From positions 33,933,091 to 33,997,090 of the forward strand of contig CM037888.1 of the NCBI GenBank assembly GCA_021292165.1: a DNA stretch of 64,000 nucleotides. The letters are read 5' to 3'. The notes under the pieces are model-generated. The model made no database searches and was not told the DNA's origin. It saw only the letters and a program-made list of their open reading frames with translations. Shown piece by piece: positions 48,603-59,860 of the stretch. Both the position numbers and the translations under genes were made by a program. Each line of letters starts with the position of its first letter. Position 1 is the first letter of the stretch. The DNA is from Shinisaurus crocodilurus. Its lineage: Eukaryota; Chordata; Lepidosauria; Squamata; Shinisauridae.

Positions 48603-49211
48603 GTAAGTGGGGTGGGGTGGGGTGGGGGGGCTGGCTGGCTGGCTTGCTTGCTTTCTGGATGGAGTCACCTGGACTGCTCTGCCCCATAAGCACCTCACGG
48701 GGGTGGCGAGTGGCTCCTTGTTGGCGCTTGTGTTTTGCTTGGGCTGTTCCGTGTCCTGATGGTGAAGGACAAAGAAGCCAGGCAGTCGCTTGGGGTGGTC
48801 GTAGCTTGGGGGATGCCAGTGAAAGCAGCGCATGCATGCTCTCACTGAAGACCTGTTTTGCTGGATTCCATGGCTTTTCATGATGTGAGTGCAGCTCCCA
48901 CATAGGCTGGGGTGAAGCCTGCAGGCAGACAATGCGGCCTTGTGCAAAGTCCCACATGGCATGGATTTTTCAAAGTCTGAACCAAATTTCCTGGTTGCTG
49001 TTTTTTGGGGGGGCAGAGCAGAGAGCTGTATGGGCTGCATTCCAGCCCCTGGGTTGGTTACGCGCAAGAGAGGCTGGCCGTGGTCCGGCTGCAAGGAGCG
49101 CAGCCGCGCAGCTGCGCAGCCGCGCAGCCGCTTCACATGCAGATGTCCCAGGCTCAGTCTTTGGCATCTGTAGTGAAGAGGACCCTGCTATCCTGGCTTG
49201 GAAGGATCTCT
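48603..49211. other. Intron or downstream sequence, nothing recognised
   Basis: A short (CGCAGC)n GC-rich cluster at about 49098-49134. No exon seen. Confidence 0.45.
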
Positions 49212-50432
49212 GGGCCGGATCCACACCTGAGGTTTATTACAGTACTGTATCGCTACCGTGACTTGCGGGGCACACAACACAGGCACTTTTCAGTGCCGGT
49301 CACGCTAGTCCTGCATAATCGTTCTTCGTTTCTTCCGGAATTTCCCAGACTAGGTTTATCATGGTTTTTTTCCAGTTATTGCGGATCACTGTCGCAGTAC
49401 ACGGCCAGTGTGTGCTAAACTTGCGCTGCAGTTGCCCGTCCGAGGTGTGGCCACAAAAGTGTCGTCGCTGGAGTTAGCCAATAGTTTTCGAAGGGCGGGA
49501 TGAATGCGGAGTGGCGTGCGTCTGGTGGGGAAGAGAGGTGTCCGCCATTTGTTGTTGTGCGGCAGTTCGTCGCCCTCTTCCCCAGAAGCGTCTTAATTTC
49601 TTTTTTGTTTGTAAACATTCCTGCGCACCTCTGCGGCACTGCAGCTCCGAGCAGGCCACTACAGAGAATTGTGTATCGGTGTTTGTTTTTTTAAAACAAT
49701 TCCGCTCGTGCACACCTCTGCATAAGCGGCGGACCAGAAACAGAAAAAACCTTCTTCTGAAATGGCCGTTTCCCCTGTGTGTTAAAGGTAGTATACCCAG
49801 GATAACCGCCATGAAGTTTGAGAGGGGAAAGGAGTGGGAGGCTTCCCCCGCCTTTTTTAAACAGCCACGTTCACCCCCCACTGCCCGAAGAGCAAGGAGC
49901 TGCAAATTCAGCCAATGAGGCAGTCTCTCCAATGCTCTTGCCCCCAAGTGCATCACATGGATTTAGCAGGAGCCTCGTGCTCGGGAAACTCGGAACGGGA
50001 GGAACACTGCTTTGGGAAATGGCATTTGGGCGGAGGGGAGGGGCGCTGATCCTGCTGGACTCACCCCAGCCCCGTGGGAGGGCAGTGGTGGCAGCGGCGG
50101 CGGCGGCGGCATCCGCCTCCTCCTCCTTCTTCTTTGTGAGGGGCCAGAAGAGCTTTTCCCTTTCCTTTTTTAAAAGATCACTCCTGCGCTCGTTCGCACC
50201 TGCGCAGAGACGGCGAAGCAAAATAAAAATTTTTTAAAACCCTGTTTAAGGCAACACCCAGCCAGTTCTGCCGCTACGGAGTTAGGTGTCGGGTGGCAAA
50301 CCGGGATGACTGCCGCTCGTTTGACGAGGGTGTGCCCTGTGAGGAGTGACTGCGGAACGTGAATCTAGCCGAATCTAGCAGCTCATTTGACGATGTACAG
50401 TAATGTGGATCCGCCCCTGGAGAGCCACTACC
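49212..50432. mobile_element. About 1.2 kb TIR element (CCGGATCCACA terminus)
   Basis: Left end GGGCCGGATCCACACC with TTACAGTACTGTA nearby; right end TGTACAGTAATGTGGATCCG, inverted. The interior has a (GGC)n/(TCC)n stretch at 50085-50130 and no long open frame. A non-autonomous DNA transposon of unidentified superfamily. Confidence 0.6.
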
Positions 50433-51225
50433 AAGCAGAGTAGGAAGTTCTGGGTCCGGTGGGTTGGTCGGGGTCTGACTGTCTTGAGGCAGCTTCAGGC
50501 GTGCAGTAGCTGGCTTCCATATTTTAACTGGGCTGAGGGAAACACCAAGCAGCCAAACGTCATGGGCTCGCCCTAATCCCATTTTCTCGATTTGCTCACT
50601 GTCAAGGAAGCCTGTTCCTCCAAGGTATAACATTGCTAAAAAAAGTAAGCACAGGCTAACAAGGGGATTAGATGCGACTGAGAGCAGTGCTTGTAATTAA
50701 GCACCTCCCCGGTGTGCCTGAGCTTATTGTGAGCCCAGAAAAGAAGCATTCGACATGCCGCCACACTGCCCCCCACACACACTGCCCCCAATGCTCTTAT
50801 GTTTCCTCGCTCGCCGATGAATGCGCTAAAAATCTTGCCTCCGGTCTGGGTTGTATGCAGCTAGAGACCAGTGGGATTCCCAACAAAATCCTGGGAAGCC
50901 TTCCCGACAGAAGAAGCCACACTGGTAGCCTCTGAGGCAGGACAATTCTTCCTACCTCAGGAGGTGTACGGGAGTTGGCAAAGGTGGAGAGAACAGTTCA
51001 GCTGAGGGCCAGGCTGGATGTGCTATCAGGAGACCCGTGGTGAGATCCACCACCATGGTTTGAAAAGGGTCAATTGGATCCAGGCCCCACAACACTGGGG
51101 GGAAGGGGGAAATTAACCCTTCCCCCATACACAGGCCATGCCATTTTTCTGATATAACCCATCCCCCATTCTCAGATGCTGCTGTTTGCCCCAGAAGAAA
51201 ACCTACAGGTGTAATACCTGTATGT

Positions 51226-51258
<33 letters not shown>

Positions 51259-51313
51259 ATGGGCAAACAATAGCTTTGACAGGACACAATTTAAATGTGA
51301 GAAAGGTCTAAGA
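50433..51313. other. Non-coding sequence, mostly unrecognised
   Basis: A (GT)n run at about 51229-51256. No exon seen. Confidence 0.45.
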
Positions 51314-51401
51314 CAGTGTTCTCCAACCCAGCTATGCTGGCTGGGGCATGCTGGGAGTTGTAGGCCAAAAACATCTGGGGACCCAAGGTTGGAGAGCACT
51401 G
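51314..51401. mobile_element. Palindromic MITE, copy 13, left arm deleted
   Basis: 88 bp: 15 bp of left terminus joined to CAGCTATGCTGGCTGGGG and the whole right arm. The right terminus has one change (GAGAGCACTG). Confidence 0.88.
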
Positions 51402-51424
51402 ATCTAGCCCAGTATCAAAACTAA

Positions 51425-51535
51425 CCGGCAGCGGCTCTCCAGGATTTCAGGCTGGAGTTTTCCCTGCCCTACGTGGAGATGCCAGGGGACTGAACCTGAG
51501 ACTTCACGTATGCAAAGCTGAGCTATGGCCCCTCC
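51425..51535 (-). mobile_element. tRNA-derived SINE fragment
   Basis: The minus strand reads CATAGCTCAGCTTTGCATAC, then CAGGTTCAGTCCCCTGGCAT, giving tRNA-like A and B box regions of the SINE at 37100. Confidence 0.55.
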
Positions 51536-52048
51536 CTGGATAAGGAAAACCCGTTAGCCTTAAAATGCATGTCTTCCATTCAGGGAAGCATGCGCGATAA
51601 GGAGCATTCTCTTTTATTTAAACACAGAGATAAAGTGGACATTCATATCCTCGTGATGATGAATGGACAATAGCCTTGATATAGAAGGCCATGATTTTTC
51701 CTACATGCACATTGGATGAGCTGTTATGGGGCGGAGGGGGTGGCAGAATGCTAACCGCTCTGGGTCTAAAAATGGCCTATATTGCTGTATGGCCCGAGGC
51801 CGGAAACGCCAATGGGAAACAAAACATTTCCTGCTGAACTCTGAAGCCAAAAACAACAACGCCTCCCCCGCCCCCCTGCAACTGCTTGCCTTGGAGATGA
51901 AGTCACATCACTGCCAAAATAGCGGGGCCCCACACAGCGGTGTCAGGTTCCCCCTTCCTTTGCAAGGAGCCTGGGCAAGCCGTCCTTGTGGACTGGCCTT
52001 GTTTTGAAAAACTGTCTGCACAATAACCTCCCAGGGTACTAACACAAC
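51536..52048. other. Non-coding sequence, nothing recognised
   Basis: No exon or repeat recognised. Confidence 0.45.
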
Positions 52049-52056
52049 CACAAATG

Positions 52057-52197
52057 CAGGGCTTTTTTTCTGGTGGAACTCACCGGAACTGAGTTCCAGC
52101 ACCTTTTCTTCTATTAATTGCATTACAATTTAATCGCCATCTACTCCCGAGGAAATGTAAACCAAGAGTTCCGGTACCTTTTTCTCCAGAAAAAAAG
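52057..52197. mobile_element. Small hAT-like MITE
   Basis: 141 bp, ends CAGGGCTTTTTTTCTGG and CCAGAAAAAAAG, flanked by a perfect 8-bp duplication CACAAATG (52049-52056, 52198-52205). Confidence 0.75.
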
Positions 52198-52508
52198 CAC
52201 AAATGTATATGGTAGCCACAAAACTTGTCTATGACCCCAAGAGCGGCCTGAAGTTTAAAAGTTCTTTCTTTGTTTTATGCCCTTAAAAAACAACAACAAA
52301 AAAACCTGAAAGCAAATGAGCATCTCTCCCTTAATTAGCTGGCTTTTAATGAAAGAAAATCTCATTTCATTAAAGTCAGTTCCCATAGCGCACACCGAAT
52401 TAACCCTTGTTTGGGATTTTTTTTTTTAATGCAGAAAGCAAAACTAGCCACTTGGGCTGAAAGAAAAATCCCAAAGAAAATGTCCAAAAAACCCATATGA
52501 CTGGAATA

Positions 52509-52576
52509 CAGCCTTCCCCAACTTGGCGCCATCCAGACGTCTTGAACTACAACTCCCAGCATCCCTCAGCCAGCCA
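52509..52576. mobile_element. Older foldback MITE, half copy
   Basis: CAGCCTTCCCCAACTTGGCG, GAACTACAACTCCCAGCATC: one arm of the older relative of the palindromic MITE. Confidence 0.55.
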
Positions 52577-53874
52577 TTTTTTTATTAGGCCCACTCAAAG
52601 TTGGCCTAAAAGCTGTGGGCCTGAGTAGAAATGGCCACCCAGCCGCTCTGAGCCCCTCCCCAGCAGCAGCCTCGTAGCATGGCGGGGGAGGGGAGAAAAC
52701 CCTTCTCTGCTCAGTGGCAGCAGCGACACGGGTGCTCCTAATGTGGCGGTCCCATGAAATGATGACTTGCATGCAGAAAGGGCCCGTCAGTGCTAGGACA
52801 GCACGGACCGGGGTGTGTGTGTGTGTTTCCGTCTCCTCTTCCTGGCCTCCACCGGCAGTGCCCACCTGCAGGGGAGCTCCCCCCCCCCCGCAGGAGTCCA
52901 GCATTGAGAGAGGTCGGGTGATGCAGAGCCGCGCACGTGCGCGGCCCAGGCAGCGGGAGGGTCCTGAGCCTGTGGGGATGGACGTGTGCTCTTCCCGGGC
53001 TGGTCGCGCAGCCACGCGGCTGCTTTTATTCATTGACTGGCTTACTGGACACACATGAGCCCCCTTGCAGCAAAAGCCCCCAGCTGCAAGCAAACAAGCC
53101 TGTTTGAATCGGGGCCCCAAGCCCAGAAGGGGGGAGTTAAAACTGGCGCTTCTGTGGCTGTTGTGTGAAAAGCACCTGAGCAGAGAGGTAGCCCTGCCAA
53201 GGCCAGGGCGATGCCCCCCGATCGAGGTGCCATTTACGGGTGACAGAGTAGGAGATGGACAAAACCTGGCCCACAATCCACCAGGAAATTCTCCCATACC
53301 AGCCCCTTTGGACAAGAACCCAGTGGCGGCACAGGTGGGAAACCGGGTGCTCTTCCACAGGCAAGCCCAGCACTCCATCCAGTGCCCCACAGGTGGCTCA
53401 ACATTTCTGGGGACAGCTGAGTAACGCCAGCCTTTTCCCTCCCTGTCAGGGAGACCTGCGCCCCTCACCTGGGGGTGGGCGTGCTCCCGCATAATCCAGC
53501 TGCGTCTTAACCCTGGCCCATTCTGGGTAAGAGACTAAACCACGGGATACGGATTCCTCCTCACTACTCCTGGGCGAGCCCCATGGAAGAGGTGTGTCTC
53601 AGGGCCGAAGCAGACATGACAAGAGATCCGTGCGTACTAGGACCTCTTCCCCTGCCCCACTGCTCTTTGTAAACACAAGCAGCAGTGCATGGGGCGGGTG
53701 GGGGGGGCATTTGGATCAGAACTGTTGTCTCCCCCCTCTCTAGGCTGCTGTTTCCCCATACAGATACGGCGCTGCTCCCACCCACCCCACCGCCTCTCTC
53801 CTTTGCCCATGGAGCAAATAGCTTTGGGGGCAGAGCAGTTTTAACTGGGGAAAATGGTGTAGGGGTGAAGGCTT
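52577..53874. other. Non-coding sequence, nothing recognised
   Basis: No exon, RNA or repeat recognised over about 1.3 kb. Confidence 0.45.
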
Positions 53875-54660
53875 AGAATCATAGAATCATAGAAAAGTAG
53901 AGTTGGAAGGGGCCTACAAGGCCATCGAGTCCAACCCCCTGCTCAATGCAGGAATCCAGGTCAAAGCATCCCTGACAGATGTCTGTCCAGCTGCACCTTG
54001 AATGCCTCCAGATTGGGAGAGCTCACGACCTCCCTAGGTAGTTGATTCCATTGTCTTATTGCTCTGACAGTCAGGAAATTTTTCCTGATGTTTAGGTGGA
54101 ATCTAGGTTCCTGTAACTTGAGCCCATTATTCCGTGTCCTGCAAACTGGGATGAACGAGAAGAGATCTTTGCCCTCCTCTGTGTGACATCCCTTCAAATA
54201 CTGGAAGAGTGCGATCATATCTCCCCTCAGTCTCCTCTTCTGAACATGCCCAGTTCTTTCAGTCTCTCCTCATAGGGCCTTGTTTCCAGTCCCTTTATCA
54301 TCCCTGTTGCCCTCCTCTGAAGCCTCTCCAGTTTGTCTATGTCCTTCTTAAAGTGTGGTGCCCAGAACTGGACGCAGTACTCAAGATGAGGCCTAACCAG
54401 TGCCGAGTAAAGGGGAATTATCACTTCCCGTGATTTGGAAGCTATACTTCTATTAATACAGCCCAAAATTGCATTTGCCTTCTTTGCAGCCACATCGCAT
54501 TGCTGGCTCATATTCAGTTTGTGATCTACCACAATTCCAAGATCCTTCTCACTCGTAGTATTGTTGAGCCAAGTGTCCCCCATTCTGTAACTCTGCATTT
54601 GGTTTCCTCTCCCTAGGTGCAGCACTTGGCATTTATCCCTATTAAATTTCATTCTGTTGT
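53875..54660 (-). mobile_element. CR1 LINE 3' end, about 785 bp
   Basis: The minus strand encodes, with one break, [60 protein letters not shown] and [20 protein letters not shown], the CR1 reverse-transcriptase C-terminus, then the CR1 3' UTR. It is 5'-truncated and among the better-preserved LINE copies here. Confidence 0.95.
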
Positions 54661-55241
54661 TTTCTGTTTTCTGTTGCTTAAAAGCCCCCTGCCCCAGTGC
54701 CGGAGTCCCAGTCCAATTTGTGGGAGGACACAGCTTTATTTATTTTTTTGAAAAAGGAAAAATGCGGGCGATCCTAATTGCAGGTCGCCAGTGTCGCCAT
54801 GCCTCGTGGGGCCTAGAGGGAGGCTGGGGTCAAGCCCTCATCTTAGCAGAGGCTACTTCTTTCGGGTTGAGAGGAAAAAGGGGAAGGGCAGTGAGCCTTC
54901 CCCTGGTTTAGGCAACCGCGCGTGTCCTTCCCGTGTTTCACGTTAAAGTCATCTTTGTCTTAGGAGCTGAAGCCTCCCCCTCCTCACTTTAGAAAAGGGA
55001 AACGTATCTGTGATTTTCTACACAAAAGATTAGCCTATTTATAAACCCATTTCTTATCAGGGCCAGAAAGCTAATAAAAATGTAGTAACAGAGAATGCCA
55101 GGAAGGAATAGCGAGTGTGAGTGTGTGTGTGTAGAGACAGAGCGGGGTTGGTCTAAGCAGCTGCGGCCTGCCGGCTTCCTCCAGCTTGGGCGTGTACAAA
55201 AAGCCCAGCTGTATAATGAGCAGCGAGAAATTAATTGAGGA

Positions 55242-55243
<2 letters not shown>
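54661..55243. other. Non-coding sequence, nothing recognised
   Basis: No exon or repeat recognised. Confidence 0.45.
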
Positions 55244-55272
<29 letters not shown>

Positions 55273-55465
55273 TATTATATTTATACCCCACCTTTTTTTC
55301 CTGCAAGGAACCCAAGGCGGCTTACATTATCCTCCTCCTCCTCCTCCTCCTCCTCCTCCTCTCCTTTTTATCCTCACAACAACCCTGTGAGGTAGGTTAG
55401 GCCGAGAGTCAGTGACTGGCCCAAAGTCACCCAGTGAGTTTCATGGCCGAGCGGGGACTAGAACA
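55244..55465 (-). mobile_element. tRNA-derived SINE (Sauria-SINE type) with (ATT)n and (CCT)n
   Basis: Same family as 6052-6302; the (ATT)n tail is 55244-55272 and a (CCT)n expansion lies at 55332-55361. The 5' (tRNA) end is truncated. Confidence 0.8.
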
Positions 55466-56550
55466 AACTTGTTCAAATCACCAAAGTGGAACACTTTGTC
55501 TGCTCCAGAATGCGCCCGCCTTCGTTCACCAGGGGTGCCCTCTTTTTTTTAAAAAAAAAAACTTCAGCCAGTGGAGCATGTGTTGGGGAGAGAGGATGTA
55601 CATATCCTGTGTACATCCAGACTGTTAAAAAAAGTAATGGGAAGAAACACCTCTCAGGGGAGGCCGTGGATCACGCGTACCACTTCTGGGCCCACCTTGG
55701 AAGGAGCCTTAACATGAAGTCTTTCTATGCTCGGGGTCCACCGGTTCACAAAGGACCCTGGCGAATTACGCCTCCGGAAGGGTGGGAGAGGCATGAGCAA
55801 ATGCAGAACCAGATGCTACGTAAAGGCCAGAGTGTAAAAGCACAGTTCCATGCAGATATTGCAGCCTTCGCTGCACACTGGGTATTTCTCGGTATTCTGC
55901 GGGGCGCCGCAGCCCTCACCCACGCTAAAAAGTGTGGAACCTCTGGTAAGAAGGGGCCAAATCAGTCCGTGCAAGTAACCCGAAGGTTAAAGGAAGGCCT
56001 TATATGGGAGGGGAGAGTCTTCCTCCGATAAAGACTCCCAGCTGCTGAGGCTGGCAGAGGCAGATGCCGCCCTTCCTACATAAATAGCTCCTTGAAAGAG
56101 CCCCCTTGAAGGCCAGAGATAAGCCTGGCTGAGGAGGCACAAGAGCGTGCTGGGAATATTCCCGGAGGCATTCTCCCCCGCCCCTCCCGCCCCCCTGCGC
56201 ATCTTCCAGGATATGATCAGTGCAGGAGTCAATGATAACAGTCGGGGCAGAAGGCGAGGGGGTGGGAGAACGGCAGCCCCCACCCGAGCTCCTGGCTGGC
56301 TCTGCGGCTGTATGTTTCCAGGCTGCAATCACGAAAAGCCGGATCCAAGGCACCGTCCTTCCTCCCTGGAGCAACCCTCACGGAAACATTTGAATATAAT
56401 GCAAAATCCACGTGTGTGTATGGGAGTGGGTGGGGGAGTTGATTCCATTTTAAAGCAAAATCCAGCAACAGGGTCCAGGAAAGGGATAAATCTCTCCCCC
56501 GTCCCGTCCCGCCCTCCTTCCTTTGACTCACAGCTTCCAGAGAGCAGTGG
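55466..56550. other. Non-coding sequence, nothing recognised
   Basis: No convincing exon or repeat. Confidence 0.45.
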
Positions 56551-57606
56551 GGCAGGTTCGCATGACACGGCAACCATCGCAAGTTACCACAATTGTTTAG
56601 CAACCACGGTGCCCGAGAGGCAATCCCTCCCTCTCCCTCTTTCCCCTTCCTTCCTCCCGGGGATATCTCGAGGGACGCCGCGGAGAGGAACGAGGCTCCT
56701 CTCTCAGACAGCTGTCAAAGACTCCCCGTCACGCAAACGGGGCTTGTGCCCTGAAGCGCAATGCGGGGGACGGGGCGCTGCTTTCCCCCACGGCCTCCTC
56801 CCAGGGAGACCGTGGGGGAAAGCCGCTTCTTCCCTCTGCCAGGCATGAAGGACCTGCTGGGCTTGCCTCCCTCGAGAGGAACGCCAGCACTGCGGGCCCT
56901 TCGGCAGGCAGGCACACGGGGAAGGGGAGCCAGCTCCTTTCCCGCTTTGCCACACGTCCCCGCCTTCCATTTTTGGGGGAAGGACTGCGGCAGTGGCGGG
57001 GAGCCAGGCTCCCGGCCGCACTTGCTTGAGAGCAAGCACGGCTGCCGGGCTCCCCGCCACAGTCCTTTGGGGCTTCCCCCTGCACCCTGGCCGATGCCGG
57101 GGGGAATGGGATTGCTCACGAGCAATCCCGCTCTCCCGACATCAGCAGGAGCGCAGGGAGAAGCTGATGACAGCTTGGGCACTTGGCCGGCTGTCATCGG
57201 CCGGAGCCCCTTGGCCCGAACGGCAGCCCTTGCTTGCTGCTCTAGCCAAGGGGCTCTGCCTTGTTTGGGGTTGGTTCAAACAACATGCTAAACCTACTAG
57301 GGCAGTGTTCTCCAACCTTGGGTCCCCAGATGTTTTTGGCCTACAACTCCCAGCATGCCCCAGCCAGCGTAGCTACGCTGGCTGGGGCATGCTGGGAGTT
57401 GTAGGCCAAAAACATCTGTTCTGGGGACCCAAGGTTGGAGAACACTGTACTAGGGTTACCTTTAACCCTATCGCAAGCCATGGCTTAGCAGGGTGGTTTA
57501 GAAGGCACACCAGGTTGGCTTCTAAAGCACCCCGTGGGGGTCAGGCAACACATGAAAGCTCAGCAGCAATGAACCTACTGAGGGTTTAGTGTGTCGTGCA
57601 AACCCA
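56551..57606. mobile_element. About 1.06 kb hairpin-array TIR element
   Basis: Left end GGCAGGTTCGCATGACACGG and right end GTGTGTCGTGCAAACCC are inverted and resemble the ends at 2791 and 25702. The interior contains successive hairpins: 56780-56824 (GCTTTCCCCCACGG arms), 56985-57066 (arms about 38 bp with TGGCGGGGAGCC) and 57105-57130 (GGGATTGCTC arms), plus CAGACAGCTGTCAAAG. MITE copy 14 is inserted near the right end. No transposase. Confidence 0.65.
57303..57447. mobile_element. Palindromic MITE, full copy 14 (loopless, TTCT insertion)
   Basis: 145 bp. The centre GTAGCTAC is a perfect palindrome. The right arm has a 4-base TTCT insertion after CATCTG. Perfect duplication TACTAGGG. Confidence 0.92.
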
Positions 57607-59852
57607 GTCATTCTCTCTCCCTCTGACCGGCAGTTGAATGTATGACCTGACTCCGTGGAAATGCAACCTGATGTGAGGTGATACTGGAGGTTCTGTGTGT
57701 GGTGTTGGACCAGCCACACACACAGGGCACCGCTTGATTCTGAAGTCATCAAGGGAGAAACATGGACTTGTGGACCGGACCTCAGCCAACAAAAGGGCAT
57801 CTCTTGTGATTGATGGGGAGCCATCTCAAATGCCTATGGATGGACTACCCCCTTACGCCCCCTCGCTTGGCCTATGAATGATACACTTCAGTTGCCACTC
57901 TTCCATGATCTCGGAGGTCACAGGGCCAGAGTCAGTCCCTCGGGCACATGGTGCTCACTTGTCAAATAAGTGAGTGTGCAAAGTGCCACCGGTGCCCCCA
58001 TGCACACTTTTTAAAGCTGAGAGGCAACTGCCTCTCTCAAAACAGCTCCATGTCTAGGAAGGTGCATCATACTATTGCTGAAAGTAACCCTGTGAGAAAC
58101 TCAGCCTCTTCACTCAGGGTTTAGCAGCAGATTTAGAAATGAATCTTCTAAATATTATCCAAAAATGGATTTGATCCTTCCACGGTCTGGTGAGATTCCA
58201 CTAGGAAGCACCACAACTGCCACTTAACTATCATCTTCAGTTACACTTCAAATTTCATGTGTCGTGTGTGTGTGTGTGTGTACTCTTCTTAAATTAATGT
58301 TTCAGAATCCAGAGTTGGTCAAGATGCTCTAAAAAATCATGATGGAAGGCTACAAGTTTTTTGGATCTAAAATTAATAGACTGGAAGTTCGCACGTCTGG
58401 TCAATAATCCACCAATGGCAGTGTACACAGACCTCCCAATAAGTAAAATACCTTCAAAATGTAATGGTCACACAGTGACTTCTTAGGGGTGTGTGGGAGG
58501 GGTTAATTTCTGCCACCCCTCTGGCTCCTGAGCAGTCAACAGGCTTTGCTCAGACACTTTCAAAAGTATTGTTGCAACTGAAAGAGCTAGAAACTTGATA
58601 TTTTAAAAAATACATATATAAAAGCTGGAAAAAGCGACTGTGGGAGGCTGCCCATTTCAGTGGTGGGCGGGCGGGAATGCCCAGCTCTTTCCTCTCCTGC
58701 CACTTGACCATTCAAAAGAAGCCGTCCCAAACTGCTTTCCTCCCGGGTATCAACGACTTTTCTCCCACATACTATCTAGTTTGGCCGGGAGCCCTGGCCC
58801 CTGAGAGCTCAGTCTGCACTTCTCCTTTCTGGGGAGCAGGAGAGAATTCCATTGCCATGACGCTCAGTGTTGGGTACCGGTCGGCCAACGTTATGTTTCT
58901 GGAATGACTGGGCTGAGATGCATTAACTAGCTAGCGGATTCTTCTACCAAGCCGGCTGCAGGTTACTGGAAACTCATCCAGTCCGGTAGTCTATTATTTG
59001 TATCACAACAGTATGAATGGTGGCAGCAGCGACTGGGCTGTGAATGATACTCCCAGGGCGTGAGACTGGTCCCCAGTAATGCTGTGGCTTTGCAGAAGGA
59101 TTCTAAACAGTCTGCTGGGAACTAGCCCCGGAAGCCTCCCACGAGCCAGAGGTCAGAACCTGTGAACCTCTGTGTCAGACTGAACTTCTCCATGTTTTAC
59201 AAAACCCACGTCAGTTATTAAGCTGCCTGGCCCACGTATCTGCGCACTTGCGCCGCCCCTGCACCGCCTCTGCCAGTCTGTGCGGAACAGGCACTCTGCG
59301 CTGGGCCAGTGCTGGGTGCGCCAGTGGCCTGACTCCGCATCGGGCTGCTCCCAGCCCCACATGCAAACCGTCACGTAATGCTGGTCAAAACCAGCGTGTC
59401 AGGCTGGTTTGAAATCCCAGCGTACCTGTTTCTGCTGAATCTGGGCCTGGAATGTCGACGGCTGACTTGTTTGTTTCAAGCTAAAAATATAAACCTTTTT
59501 GTATTTGCTTTTCAAGGTTGACCTGCAGGCCATTTTGCGTTTTGTGTAAGCAGCTGCGGCGGCGGCTAGTCAGCCAGAAGCATTTGCTTGAACACTGGAG
59601 AAAAATAAACTTCCTGATGTGGGTTTTGTAACAACAAGGAGATGTTTAGCCGGGGACAGAGTTGGCCAGCCAGAGGTTTAGAGGTCCTGACCTCTGGCCC
59701 GTGGGAGATTTCTTGATGCTGATCTTAGTGGAATGGGGGGGGGAAACGCTCTAGACACTGTTTCTCAGTGGCAGAATAAACCTTTCTGTCAAGCCTTTGC
59801 TCTCGGAGTATCATTCAAATACAGACGGTCCCTGGAGCAGAAAGAATGTATG
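57607..59852. other. Non-coding sequence, nothing recognised
   Basis: About 2.2 kb without recognisable exon, RNA gene or repeat, apart from a (GT)n run at about 58262-58281. Confidence 0.45.
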
Positions 59853-59860
59853 GACTAGTG

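Noticed and set aside
46073..46140. Functional 5S rRNA gene
   Set aside because: Only the middle of 5S is present and it is fused to a CR1-type tail; it is a SINE head.
46449..46750. Cys/His-containing open frames after the inverted duplication as a possible extra exon
   Set aside because: No TSR spacing, no suitable splice sites, and the TSR6-TSR7 exons on either side already join in phase.
50257..50349. Cysteine-rich open frame (SQFCRYGVRCRVANRDDCRS, ending in a stop) as the missing last ADAMTS7 exon
   Set aside because: It lies inside the 49212-50432 TIR element, has no proper polypyrimidine tract and acceptor in the right phase, and does not show the PLAC cysteine pattern.
55187..55400. 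Low-complexity open frame with poly-Ile and poly-Ser
   Set aside because: Translation of (ATT)n and (CCT)n microsatellites of a SINE.
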